A stretch of DNA of 64,000 nucleotides from Saccopteryx bilineata. Its lineage: Eukaryota > Chordata > Mammalia > Chiroptera > Emballonuridae. This document shows, in pieces, positions 1 to 10,250 of the stretch; positions within the stretch are counted from its first letter, which is position 1, and every line of letters starts with the position of its first letter. The DNA lies in contig NC_089490.1 of NCBI RefSeq assembly GCF_036850765.1, positions 243,796,562-243,860,561 of the forward strand, written 5' to 3'. The translations under genes were made by a program, and so were the position numbers. A model generated the notes under the pieces. That model saw only the letters and a list, made by a program, of their open reading frames with translations. It had not been told where the DNA came from and searched no databases.

Positions 1-262
1 ATTCCACAGTGCCCTGGCATTCTTCTGCCGGAGAGCGGTGACAGTTGTCATTTGTAATGTGTTTGTTTTTTGTCTTCCTCAGTAGACCTGAAACTCCTGG
101 GGTTCATGAGTATGTTATTTGTTTTTGGGTGTTTTTTTTTTCATTTTTGCAGCTGTATCATTTAGCATAGCACCTGGTGCATAGTAGGTACGTTAATACG
201 TTTTTACTGAAATTGAATTGAATAATTGAATGAAGTTCCAAACATGGTGGTGGCTTTTACAG

Positions 263-366
263 GGATGGTCAATCAGGAAAGATAACTGTGGATGACTATG
301 GGGCCAGAACAGGCAAATCGCCAGGCAGGATGAGGCAACTGAACATCAATGGAGCACTGTACGTGG
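263..366 (+). CDS. EGFLAM: EGFLAM (pikachurin), penultimate coding exon
   Basis: The exon lies between acceptor TTTTACAG (ending at 262) and donor GTAAGTG (from 367). After one base completing the previous codon it reads [20 protein letters not shown] and ends VG, splitting a Gly codon. I recognise this as the region entering the last laminin-G domain of pikachurin, a secreted matrix protein that binds dystroglycan at the photoreceptor ribbon synapse. It joins in phase to the exon at 1165 (g|gt = Gly). All upstream exons (fibronectin III, EGF and earlier LamG domains) lie outside the window. The identity rests on recalled family sequence; the exon boundaries are read directly. Confidence 0.88.
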
Positions 367-1164
367 GTAAGTGACCTGGGACCAAGTCTAAAGAACACTG
401 GTGCCTTTTCATGTTACTCCTCCATTTGTTATGCAGGGGCCCCTTGGGGTCGGGCGCTGCCCGGGGTCACCCAAATGCTTGGAAATAGGAAGCTGTCCAG
501 GTAGTTCTTTCTCCCATTTTCTGAACTTCTGACTCATGGCTGAGGGGACAGGAAGCACTTAGATGTTTTTGTGCTTTGGACTAATATGCCAGGAAAACCA
601 TGCTTTTCTTATTTATAGAACAGGAACCTGCTAAATATAGCTCCATAAATTCCCTCTGAGGAAGGAGGGTCTGTTCTCTGGCCCCTTTCGGAATTAGAAT
701 GAGTGGTATTTCTGTAAATAGCTAGGAACCTGCTAGTGCAGAAGCATATTCATGGAGAGATGTCTCTAACCAAGTATTTTCCAAATGCGAACTGAACTGA
801 AAGCGTTCAGCATCACTGTGCTGCTTTTGGTTTAAGATGATCTCACCTCTGACTTTGTACTGCATATTATTGGCATTATACATTTCAAAATTTACCAGAT
901 CCTATTTGGTGGGAAGTGGCCAACTGGGTCAGAAATCACACAGGCGGTAGGTTTTTATAGCCACTGATTGTGTATCAGATTGAATTAAGTCACCCTGTTC
1001 CTTCAAGGGTACTTATAACTTAGATATGATATACGGAAGAGTTTGAGGGACCCACAGTCCTCTCTTGCCCTGTCGGCCAAGGGACGCCTTGGTCAGCAGA
1101 CACTCAGAGGTCCTAACGGGACATCGTCGCCTGGGCTCACCGCCTCCCTCTGGCTTCCTGGCAG
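367..1164 (+). other. EGFLAM: EGFLAM last intron
   Basis: A 798-base GT...AG intron. I see no repeat insertion, RNA gene or additional exon in it. Its 3' end is the tract CTGGCTTCCTGGCAG. Confidence 0.85.
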
Positions 1165-1319
1165 GTGGGATGAAGGAGATCGCCCTGCACACGAGCAGGC
1201 AGTTCCTGCGAGGCCTCGTGGGCTGCATCTCTCATTTCACCCTGTCCACTGATTACCACGTTTCCCTCGTGGAAGATGCCGCAGATGGGAAAAACATCAA
1301 CACGTGTGGAGCCAAGTAA
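1165..1319 (+). CDS. EGFLAM: EGFLAM (pikachurin), terminal coding exon with stop
   Basis: After the GGCAG acceptor the exon reads [10 protein letters not shown], then [16 protein letters not shown], and ends NTCGAK followed by TAA at 1317-1319. This is the C-terminal half of the last laminin-G domain. The Cys in GCISHF and the Cys in NTCGAK are placed like the LamG-domain disulfide pair. The protein ends at the usual place for the family, so this is the true 3' end of the coding region. LIFR is encoded convergently downstream. Other ORFs overlapping these bases are out-of-frame shadows. Confidence 0.93.
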
Positions 1320-2353
1320 CACCAGCTGGCCTTGCCCAAGGGACAGAGCCTTCTATCCTATCCTGAGAATCCCAGGGGCCCCGAGACCCTGCCGATGCCA
1401 GACACAGAGGCGCGGGACCAGGGGTGTTTCTTGTCATCAAGGAGGAAGTACACCCTGCTGAGAAACTAGGACCGAGATGGGAGTCCCCGTGTGGCCTTCC
1501 CTGCTGACACTCTGGGCCAAACCCAACAGAACCCTCTGTGTAGGAAGCACGGGACTTTGTCCACTGAATGGGTAGCAGCTGCCAGAGATCACACATCAAG
1601 GCCAATTCTAGAGCCCGTCCGTGGTCACTCAGTGACTGTGCTGTGACTCACAGTGTGCATCAAACAAAGAAAGCAAAGAGAGAGAGGCCCAGAGGGCAGC
1701 ATTAAAATACTTCTCTACTTCCCTGACTCATGACACTTACTGACAGCAGAATGACTGGGTGACCTTGAACCTGGAATTTCTCACCCTGGCCCATGAATTA
1801 TTAGGATTAACCCCTTCCACTCCTCACTGGCTGGTTCAATGTGCTCTGACTATTCCCTGGAAATAAGGTTGAACAGAGACTGAACGTAGAATCATAATTG
1901 TAATGCTGCCACCCTAAAGTTTACCTTTAGTGAGAAGTCCCTACGTTTTATAATGCTAATCTAAGAAAACGGGCACCCTGATTTTGTAGCTGTCCTTTTG
2001 TATGTGTCTATTTTTATAGCTGCAGATTGTCCACACAGTATAATTTTGCAAGTTTTGGGGTGGACGACCCTGAATTCTTTGCACAGTTCCTAAAAGTTTT
2101 CTCCCAAAGGAGACCTGTTGGGGCCCTTAGTGGCCAAAGTAAAGTAGGGTAGGTGACTCAGGGTGGGCATTCTTTTGGGGAGCTGACCATTTTCTTACGG
2201 TAAAAAGGAAATGACAGCTCCAGGAAGTGAATCGGAAGTTTCCAAAATAAGCAGGTTAAAAAGGGACATGTGTTACTGAGGGCCCATTTTTGTTTTAAGG
2301 GAGTGGGGTATATCTGTAGTAAACTTGAATAAAGGAGATAAAGAAGGCTAGAA
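1320..2353 (+). other. EGFLAM: EGFLAM 3' UTR (probable extent)
   Basis: Non-coding sequence directly after the EGFLAM stop. The first convincing polyadenylation hexamer is AATAAA at 2328-2333, with a GT-rich stretch (TGTGGAGGTGTGAGTG) about 50 bases further on. The UTR end at about 2350 is inferred. A second AATAAATAAA cluster near 2742-2751 is an alternative. Confidence 0.5.
2328..2333 (+). terminator. EGFLAM: Candidate EGFLAM poly(A) signal
   Basis: AATAAA about 1 kb after the EGFLAM stop, followed by a GT-rich downstream element near 2378-2393. No transcript evidence is available here. Confidence 0.4.
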
Positions 2354-4590
2354 CTCATTCATCAGCCACTCATTCACTTGTGGAGGTGTGAGTGATCTGT
2401 GCAGAGACCTCGTCCTGAAACGAACGCTTAGACAGTTTCTGTAAGGCTGTGCTGCGGGGTTAGGAGCAGGGCTGCTTCTTTCTGAGCCATTGCTATCCCT
2501 TTGCTATTCACACACGTGATGTTGGTGACAGCTGGCTCGCTGGCAGATCCCCAAGACAGGACTCGCTCAGGGAACGGTGAGACACACGCTTGCCCCAGAG
2601 AGTAGGGAAATGCGATCCATCACGCAAGAGCCTATATTTAGTCCTAGTCATGACTCAACTCTTGTTTGTGTGGTGTCCATTCAGTGAAGACTGAGCTTTG
2701 GGCAAAGCACAGCTTTGGGCACATTAAGAATTCTATAAAATGAATAAATAAACTAGAGACATTCACCTTGTGCTTCAACCTTCTGCTGCTTATCTTTGGG
2801 ACACTTTGATGACCAGGATCCTTCCTCCCAGAAGAATAATGGTAACAACAACCACGATAACAACTCATCCTCTCCTACACTTGGCTTCTTTAATGTGCAG
2901 TTTGGAAGAAAGCCACATGATATAAAGTGGGTTTCACCACCTCCCAAGCACCTTCACCTCACTACCTTTTCTTTAGGGCTGTGAGGGTCAGTGCTTCCCA
3001 AAATATAACAAGAGTTGCTTTCATAGCACATTTTGAATCAATTGCTTCCAGCCAAAAACATCATTGTGATTTTCGTGAAGTATCCAGCTGAGCTGAAGCC
3101 AGAAGAGCCATGTTTGTAGATGAGGTGCTCTTCTGTGCAAGCGTTATCCAGGGAAGCATGCTGGAACTCAGGGGTGTGGGCCCGGGGCTGTGTTGGAGTG
3201 GATGAGGATTCCGAATCACCAACTTGGGTGGAATGCTGAAGGGGTGAATGGAAGGGGAGGGGTGACAGACACCACGATGGAGTCAGGGCCCTAGAAATCT
3301 GGCTGGGGAGAGCCTCCACAGGACAGGAACCCAAGAGGAGCTGACCACTCAGGAGGCTCAGGGTTGGAGAACAGGGTAAGAGACAGGACATCCCAAGCTA
3401 GGAGGAAGCAGGTCTCTTTGACCCGCTCAGTGACAAAAACCAGGAGATGTGGGATGAGTATACAGCACAGGGGGCTGTGAGGATAAACACTGTCCAAAAG
3501 CCAAGAGACTTGACCTGGGTCCAAAAGGTGGGAGAGCTCAGACGATCTGAGCCTAGGTGCGTGGGTTTCTGGTTTTGTCTCTGAGCATATCTGCCCTCTG
3601 TGTCTGCCGTAATGCCACGTGAGCGGCCACCACAAGACCCCCATGGCATACCAGTGTACGTGGCCACCTCTCACATGCTTGAGTGGTCAGCTTGGCAGCT
3701 TGGATGATCTTGGCTGGGCTCGCCTAGGCATTGCTTCTGGTCTTGGCTGGACTTGTTCTCATGGGTAGCAGTTGGCTAATTTAGGATGGTCCCACGTGAG
3801 ATAGTGAGGCAACTTAGGACCTGTGGAAGCCTGCCAGGTAAGAGCACTAGAGGGAACTCATAAGGCCTTGTGCAGCCGAGGATCAGAACTGCCACAGGTC
3901 ACTTCTGTCACATCCTATTAGTCGAAGTGCATAGGTTTAAGAGATGAAAATGTAGACTGCCATCTATTGTCACCTGGCAAAGGGCAAAGAGGGTGAAAAC
4001 TCAGGGCCATTAATGCCGTGAACCCAAGTCATGTGCTGTTGGGAGAAGCGGTGCAAAAATCCTTCTGCAGGGACCCTTGGGAGCCGGACAGGGTCTGTAA
4101 AATTCTCAGGAGCTGGCTCAGCCGGTCCAGAGCCGATGGGGCAGCATTTGCCTTTCCTTCTGCCTCCTGGCTACCTCCCTGATCTCCCTCATCCTTTTCC
4201 CTGGTGTCTGCCACGTGGTATTGTCCTTATTCGGAGGAGGAGGACCTGGCAGAGGGAAGGCAGGCAAATGTCCGCCCTTACCCTGGCGGACATTTGGGTA
4301 AGGGCTCTGCAGAGAGGTGTGCCAGAGAAGGCTGGCGGGCTCCTGGCCCTGATCAAAGTCTGGGAGCAGCCAGGGAGCTCGCAGCTCCACACAGTCCCCG
4401 CCCTGCCCAGGAAGGAGGTTGTGAGGCCTGGGTTCCTGAAAAGCTCTGATACCACCATCAGGATCCGAGAAAATTCCCCAGAACTCCCCCCAACCCCGTG
4501 CGCTAAGCAAGGTTGGCCGGAGGGTGGGGTAAAGGGAAGGGACTGTGCTTGCTTTTCCTATTAAAACCGACGTCCAGGGCCCCATATGTT
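2354..4590. other. Intergenic, no gene seen
   Basis: No exon-like pattern is recognised. The part at about 3630-3960 (CTTGGCTGGGCTCG..., GGACTTGTTCTCATGG...) resembles an ancient, decayed interspersed repeat that I cannot name with confidence. At 4265-4305 there are two overlapping inverted repeats, described under findings. Short ORFs here lack any recognisable domain. Confidence 0.5.
4265..4305. repeat. Overlapping inverted repeats (two alternative stems)
   Basis: CAAATGTCCGCC (4265-4276) pairs perfectly with GGCGGACATTTG (4285-4296) across an 8-base loop. GCCCTTACCC (4274-4283) pairs with GGGTAAGGGC (4296-4305). The two stems share bases and exclude each other. Function unknown. Confidence 0.75.
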
Positions 4591-4599
4591 TCCTCCTAG

Positions 4600-5130
4600 C
4601 CCATTTCTGGGAGTTCTCCCACGGAGGTCTGCGGGGTCTTCCTTGTCCCTACACCGGCCCCGGGGCGGAGGAGCGCAGCCGGACGGCAGGACTGCGGGCA
4701 GCGCTGCGATCCCCGCCCCCTTGTTTGCCTTTCATTTCCGGAGCCGGCCCGCTCGGCCTCCCTCGGTCCAACACAAACAGGCCGCCGCTGTCCCTGCAGC
4801 CCGACCGGCCTGGCCCGGCCCGGCCGAGTGGCTGCTGCTTTCCTTCCCACTTTCCGCCCCGACCCCACCCCCCGCCTCCCCGGAGTGGGAGGAAGGAGCT
4901 CGGAAACGTGCCCGGAGCTGGCAGGGAGCGCTTTCCACTTGGAGGAAACGCTGCATTTTTCACCTTTAACCTAGAAAAATATGGTTCTCAGAAAGCTTGT
5001 TTTTAGCACCGCGAGTTCCCAAAGGAAGAAGGGTGGGAGCAGGAGGGGCTCGCAGCCCCTGTCCGGCTCTGACAGCCAGCCCTGGGCCCTAGAAGGCTGC
5101 CGTTTCCCGGGAGGGAAGCCCTCTCGGGGG
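4600..5130. promoter_or_regulatory. Orphan CpG-rich block between EGFLAM and LIFR
   Basis: A GC-rich segment dense in CpG (for example GGGGCGGAGGAGCGCAGCCG from about 4660, and CCGGCCTGGCCCGGCCCGG near 4804) in otherwise ordinary intergenic sequence. It contains GC-box-like GGGCGG and CCGCCC motifs. It lies 3' of both convergent genes, so it is not the main promoter of either. It could start an unannotated or antisense transcript or act as an enhancer. The long reading frames here (4545-5006, 4586-4969) look like ordinary GC-rich open frames with no domain. Confidence 0.45.
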
Positions 5131-7108
5131 ACAGCCTGCAGGGGCCCAGCGTTGGGGCAATAAAGGCGGAAAACTCCAGCTCCAAGCGAAGAGGCTTGAA
5201 GACCTCCGGAGAGGGGCCTGGACAGGGCAGGAGCTGCTCCATCTCCATCCCCTGTCTGGCCTCCGCAGCCAGGCCTGTCCAGGAGCGCGCAGGGGCTGCC
5301 CTAGAGGTGGGGAAGGGCGCAAAGGTGTGCCCTGTGCCAGCCTAGGCCCTTAGCCCCTTAGCCGAGAAGGGGCGTGGGAAGCTTATCAAAGGCAGGGAAA
5401 GGCCCCAGGACCAGCACCGAAGGGGCCTGGGGAGGAGGGGGCTGCAAGCATCAAATCCCAATTCAGGCTGCTGGGCCCCGCCCTCAGAGGTGGTTCGCGA
5501 GATGCAGAGCGGTCATTCATCTGTGTCTCAAGCACAAGGCCAGGGCACACACTACACACAGAAGGGAAAGAGAATCAGCCCTGCCTTGGCCTTGCTTGGG
5601 TGTTAAGACCACGGTTTGATGGCACTGAAGCCGGTGGGCCTTGGTAACAGGTCATCCTTAGAAAGTTCTAGCTCACAGGTGGTTGTATTCAGGAAGAAAA
5701 ATGACTAATCCACTCAGCACATGGGCCGGCTCATGGGATAGGCCCTGTGAGTAACTGCACTTCAACCTCATGGTCAAAGAATGTTCTTAATAACTGTCGG
5801 CCTTTGATGAGGGCCCGAGCAGATGGGCATGGCCTGTTTGACTTGGGAAGACAGAGGTTAGCCAGAAAAACACCTGGCAACGTGCCATGGTGCCACCACA
5901 AGGACACAACCATGAGGCTCCACTGGGGAGCTTCTCTCCTGTTACCTCTCCCTTCGAATGCAGCCTGCCCAAGCACCCAGGATTGCTCGGTGGCGTGCTG
6001 GGGCTCCCTCAGGTGAGCGGTCATGGGCAGGGTAGCCCTGTGGGTGCAGGTGTCAGGGCACAGGCTGGTTGCTCATCTCAGCACCAGGTCTCCCTTCTTC
6101 CAAAGTTGTGCTGCAAGGAGTGTAGGTTGGACAAACCGGAAAGCCGAGGCCAGAGCCATGCCTTCAGAGGGCAGCTCAGAGTCCCCCCGACAGTCAGTGA
6201 GTTCTGTGTTTGGTCTCTCTCCTTCTCTCCTTTTCCTCCCCCTGCACAGTAACGTCCAGAGCTCAGGGGAGCTGTTGCAAGGTGTTTCGAGGCAGCAACC
6301 TGCTCCCCTGGGCCCTGCCTAGCCTGGCCACACCAGATCGGAGGAGCAGGACAGGCCACTCCCTTTCTCTCCTCTTCCCGCCTGCCCTCTCAGAGACGTC
6401 TCTGTCCTAGAAAGTGTGTGGCTCCCAGGATTACTTTTTTTCCTGGAAAGATGTGAGAGGAACACTGTGTCTCAGCATTTGGGATGAGGTTGCTCCTTTT
6501 CTATTTGTGTATCTTTGTCTCTCTGACTTGCTCAAGTTCCAAATGGTTTACAAAGGCACAGAGCTCTCCCAACATGTGGTATAGCCTCCGCTAAGGTCCC
6601 AGCTGCCCAGCTCCCAGCCAGGGCCCAGCCTGGGACTATGGCCTCCTTGGACAGCCTCGTCCTACTAGTATGGAGGGGCTGCAGCTCTGACTTGGCTGAA
6701 AAACCACTTGGATTGGAATGTCTCTGAGAAGGAAGGCCAGGGAGGCTCAAGAAATTTGCTCATATTATATACTTATGTTGAAACAAAAGGAACAGGCACC
6801 AGGCCAGGGGATTAGCTGCAGAAAGCCCTGTTAGGAAACTGGTGGAAGGGAAGGCAAGCAGAAGCAAAGGAACAGGCAGACCCACAGCATAGAGGAAAGG
6901 CGTGTGGTTACAAGGCCTGCTGCGTGGTCTCACTCAGCAACGTATATTAATGTTAATAATATGTATATATGAAAACTCACACATTCACATAGGAATATAT
7001 GTCTGAAAGGGAAAGCAGTAAAATGTTAAAAATAGCTAATGCCCTTTAAGAAGATAATACGATTTTCTTTTTTATCTTTTTTCTAGTTTTTCTTCAGTGA
7101 ATCTGTAG
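5131..7108. other. Intergenic, no gene seen
   Basis: GC-moderate sequence grading into AT-rich sequence near 6950-7100. I see no exon, RNA gene or clear transposon. Small ORFs are unconvincing. Confidence 0.45.
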
Positions 7109-7118
7109 TATCTATTGT

Positions 7119-7498
7119 ATTTTGTTTATTTGTTTTTGTTTTGTATTTTTCTGAAGTGAGAAGCTGGGAGGTAGAGAGACAGACCCCCACATGCGCCCAA
7201 CTGGGATCCACCCGGCATGCCAGTAGGGGGCAATGCTGTACCCATCTGGGCCTTTGCTCCATTGCAACCAGAGCCATTCTAATGCCTGAGGGGGAGGCCA
7301 TGGAGCCATCCTCAGCACCTGGGCCAACTTTGCTCCAATGGAGCCCTGGCTGCAGGATGGGAAGAGACAGAGAGAAAAGAGAGGGGGAAGGGTGGAGAAG
7401 CAGATGAGCGCTTCCCCTGTGTGCCCTGGCCTGGAATCAAACCCAGGACTTCTACACACCGGGCCGATGCTCTACCACTGAGCCAGCTGGCCAGGGCC
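7119..7498 (-). mobile_element. tRNA-derived SINE, long type, reverse orientation
   Basis: Read on the - strand it starts GGCCCTGGCCAGCTGGCTCAG, with A-box and B-box-like motifs of a tRNA head, followed by a CT-rich stretch, a body ending in TTCAGAAAAATACAAAA, and an A/T tail. Target duplication TATCTATTGT is present at 7109-7118 and 7501-7510. Same family as the copies at 14150, 18924, 39666, 44807, 44947 and 48899. Confidence 0.85.
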
Positions 7499-7540
7499 AA
7501 TATCTATTGTTTTGTCCACTCAAAATATCACCTCTTTTAA

Positions 7541-8052
7541 GCCCTGGCTGGATAGCTCGGTTGGAGCATCATCCTAGAGCAGGGGTCCCCAAACTACAGC
7601 CCGCGGGCCACATGCGGCCCCCTGAGGCCATTTATCCGGCCCCTGCTGCACTTCCAGAAGGGGCACCTCTTTTATTGGTGGTCAGTGAGAGGTCAATTGA
7701 CCATCTCATTAGCCAAAAGCAGGCCCATAGTTCCCATTGAAATACTGGTTAGTTTGTTGATTTAAATTTACTTGTTCTTTATTTTAAATATTGTATTTGC
7801 TCCCATTTTGTTTTTTTACTTTAAAATAAGATATGTGCAGTGTGCATAGGGATTTGTTCATAGTTTTTTTTTATAGTCCGGCCTTCCAACGGTCTGAGGG
7901 ACAGTGAACTGGTCCCCTGTGTGAAAAGTTTGGGGACCCTGTCCTAGAGAGAAGTTGCTGGTTCAATTCCCCAGTCAGGGTACATACAAGAGCAGCTTGA
8001 TGTTTCTGTATCTCTTTCTTTCTCTCTCTCCCTGCCGCTCAAAAAAAAAAAA
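7541..8052 (+). mobile_element. tRNA-derived SINE (short type) split by an hAT element
   Basis: The head GCCCTGGCTGGATAGCTCGG starts at 7541. The body resumes after the hAT insertion with GGTTCAATTCCCCAGTCAGG, then a CT-rich stretch and an A13 tail ending at 8052. ATCACCTCT flanks both sides (about 7527-7535 and 8052-8060), supporting retrotransposition. Removing 7580-7949 restores a contiguous ~140-base SINE. Confidence 0.8.
7580..7941 (-). mobile_element. Non-autonomous hAT transposon inside a SINE
   Basis: Terminal inverted repeats CAGGGGTCCCCAAACT (left) and AGTTTGGGGACCCTG (right) with a perfect 8-bp target duplication TCCTAGAG (7572-7579 and 7942-7949). It is 362 bp with no transposase. 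It is a shorter relative, in opposite orientation, of the 529-bp copy at 38259-38787. Confidence 0.88.
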
Positions 8053-8060
8053 ATCACCTC

Positions 8061-8740
8061 TCTTCTTTTGGAGGACTGGCCCTCCTCCAACTCTAATACA
8101 TGGTTCTTACGTCTACAACCTCTGCCAAGCCACATGACCGTACCAGCATGTGACCCAGACTGGCTAATCAGAGCCCCCAGTGGAAGCTGGGAGGCTGTTC
8201 CCACCTCTGACTGTAAGTCCGTAAGCTTGGAGGAGCCTGGAACCACGGGCCAGCTCTTTGGAGACACCTGGCCAGAAAGAAGCAAGTTTTAAATATGAAG
8301 AGACAGGCATTCTTTCTAGGAGGTGTGTGCCCTGCTGAAGGGACCAGGACTTACCTATCCACACAGGAGATGCCTGAGAGTCAGGCAAGGGTGGCCTCCC
8401 AGAGGAGCAGGTAGCAATTGGGGACAGAAATGGTCATGCCAATAGACACTTGGAAGGATACAGAGAACTTTACCCAGGAGAATGAAAATTTCAAAGTAGG
8501 GCAGAGGAGAGGAGGGCGCTTGTAGCGGGGGGTAAGAGAAGGGCTCTAACTTGTTGTCACCTCAGATAAAGCCCATTCATCCCCTACCTACCTTATTTTT
8601 GTCAGGGAGCTAAGAAGATGAAGGCAGATTTTCCTGTGGGCGACCACAGGGTAGCTGCATTGCTGGGGAAACAGCTGGGTTAGGCTTGCTTGCTTGCACT
8701 TCGCATGATTAGCGTGTGAGCACATAGGAAAGGCTTCCAC
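8061..8740. other. Intergenic, no gene seen
   Basis: No coding, RNA or transposon signature recognised. Confidence 0.4.
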
Positions 8741-8744
8741 TCAG

Positions 8745-9030
8745 GGTGGACTGGGATTCGCTTGCCCGCTACCGGGAGGGGCCATTTTGCTGTTTGCCTA
8801 CTGCTGTGAGAAGTGATCGCCCTGCCGGTTTGCTCACCTGTCTCTGCGAGCGTCCAATAAACAGGAGGGGATGGCCCCACTGCTCCCTGGCTCTGCAGTT
8901 CCTCTGCCATCTGCCCAGATCCAGTGTGGACCTGCCTGACCTCCTTGAACATAGCCTTAGGGCCCAGGCCCAGGGAGGAGCTGCCTCGACCACCACAGGG
9001 AGCCACAAGCTGGATGGACCCACTTTCTCT
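8745..9030 (+). mobile_element. LTR-like remnant (uncertain)
   Basis: GGGGCCATTTTGCTGTTTGCC... followed by CCAATAAACAGG and a GC/CT-rich 3' part looks like the R-U5 end of an endogenous retroviral LTR. I cannot see both TG/CA ends or a target duplication, so this is tentative. No viral gene is present. Confidence 0.3.
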
Positions 9031-10250
9031 CCATAGCTGGAGACCTGCCCACAGGAGGCAGGTGTGTGATGTGATGCATTTCTAATACCCAGAGAAACAC
9101 ATTAAGCCACCCCCTTCCCAGCCCAAGGCACAATTATTTCAGGAATATTTATCGAGCACTTAAGATGAGAGATACAAATGCTATGCTCTATGGATGCAGG
9201 AGTAGTGATGGAGACATTGTTCAATTCCTTTTATCAATGCGTTGGATTTGTGCTAATGGCTGTGGAGAAGTGCGGGGTCCTGGGACGCCCGGGAAGGCTT
9301 TGGGCTGGCAGTGCTCAAACGGAGCCCTGACGACAGAAAGTGAAGAAAGGTAAGAGGATTGTGTCCGACCACGTGGGATCAGCTCCCGTGGTTCATCTCA
9401 TGGGGCCTCTGGGTACTGGGGTGTGACCTGAGGTGCGTCTGAACTGGTATGAAGGCATTTACACCTGTAAGGTGTGGAGCAGTCAGGTGCTGCTGGGATT
9501 TCTCGGGATAGAGGCTCATCTGTTCTGTTGGGAGCAATATTGACGCTACCTGAAATTATTACAAAACCTCCCTTTGGAAAAGTAGCTTATCGAGGAGAGG
9601 ATGAGTAACATCTCTCCAGTCACTCAGGGAGTAAGTGGTGGCACTGGCCCTGAGGCAAGTCTGGCTGGGCAGCTCAGGTGAGGCCACAGCTGCCCTGCGT
9701 GGGAACCTGCATCAGCTGCCACGGGTTAGGGAGGAAGCCCCAAGTGGTCATTTTTGAAAAGCTGACTCCAGGTCCATTTCTGAAGGGTGTGGTTGTCTAC
9801 ACTGGTAATTGGGTAATTTGTGACTAGGTGGGTCCATTTGTTAACACCCCACTTCTGGGCTCATCCAGCAGCTCTGGGGGAGAGGGGAGGGAGGGGTGCT
9901 AGCACTTCCAGCGATAGGAACATAGACAGACTGGTCCCCGCCTCTAAAGCTGAGACTGAAGCCGGCTCTTCAGCCCTGATAACTTGGCTGGGCTGTGAAG
10001 GGAAAAGAGATTACATATGAGCCAAGGCTTGAAATTCCTTTTCACCTTTCACCTTTGGGAGGCAGATAAGAATGAGGAGCGCAGGACTGCCCTCCCACTC
10101 ACTGTGACTGGATGATCTCCATCCACCGCGTGGTTTTGATGATCAGAATCATCCTCAATAGTTTGTCTTGTCTCTTTAATCTGAGACTAATCACTCTGGG
10201 ATAAAACCAGCTACAATTTAATCCCAGGTCAGGTCAAGCCTCTCTGGTTC
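9031..10250. other. Intergenic, no gene seen
   Basis: Apart from a possible decayed repeat around 9135-9240 (AATATTTATCGAGCACTTAAG...), nothing is recognised. The sequence turns strongly AT-rich after about 10260, which I take as the approximate end of the LIFR transcript unit. Confidence 0.4.

Noticed and set aside
3038..3674. Overlapping - strand ORFs of 89-127 codons
   Set aside because: No recognisable domain or splice support; chance open frames in intergenic sequence.
4031..5006. ORFs of 127-177 codons around the CpG-rich block
   Set aside because: GC-rich sequence has few stops; no domain, splice context or codon signal supports a gene.
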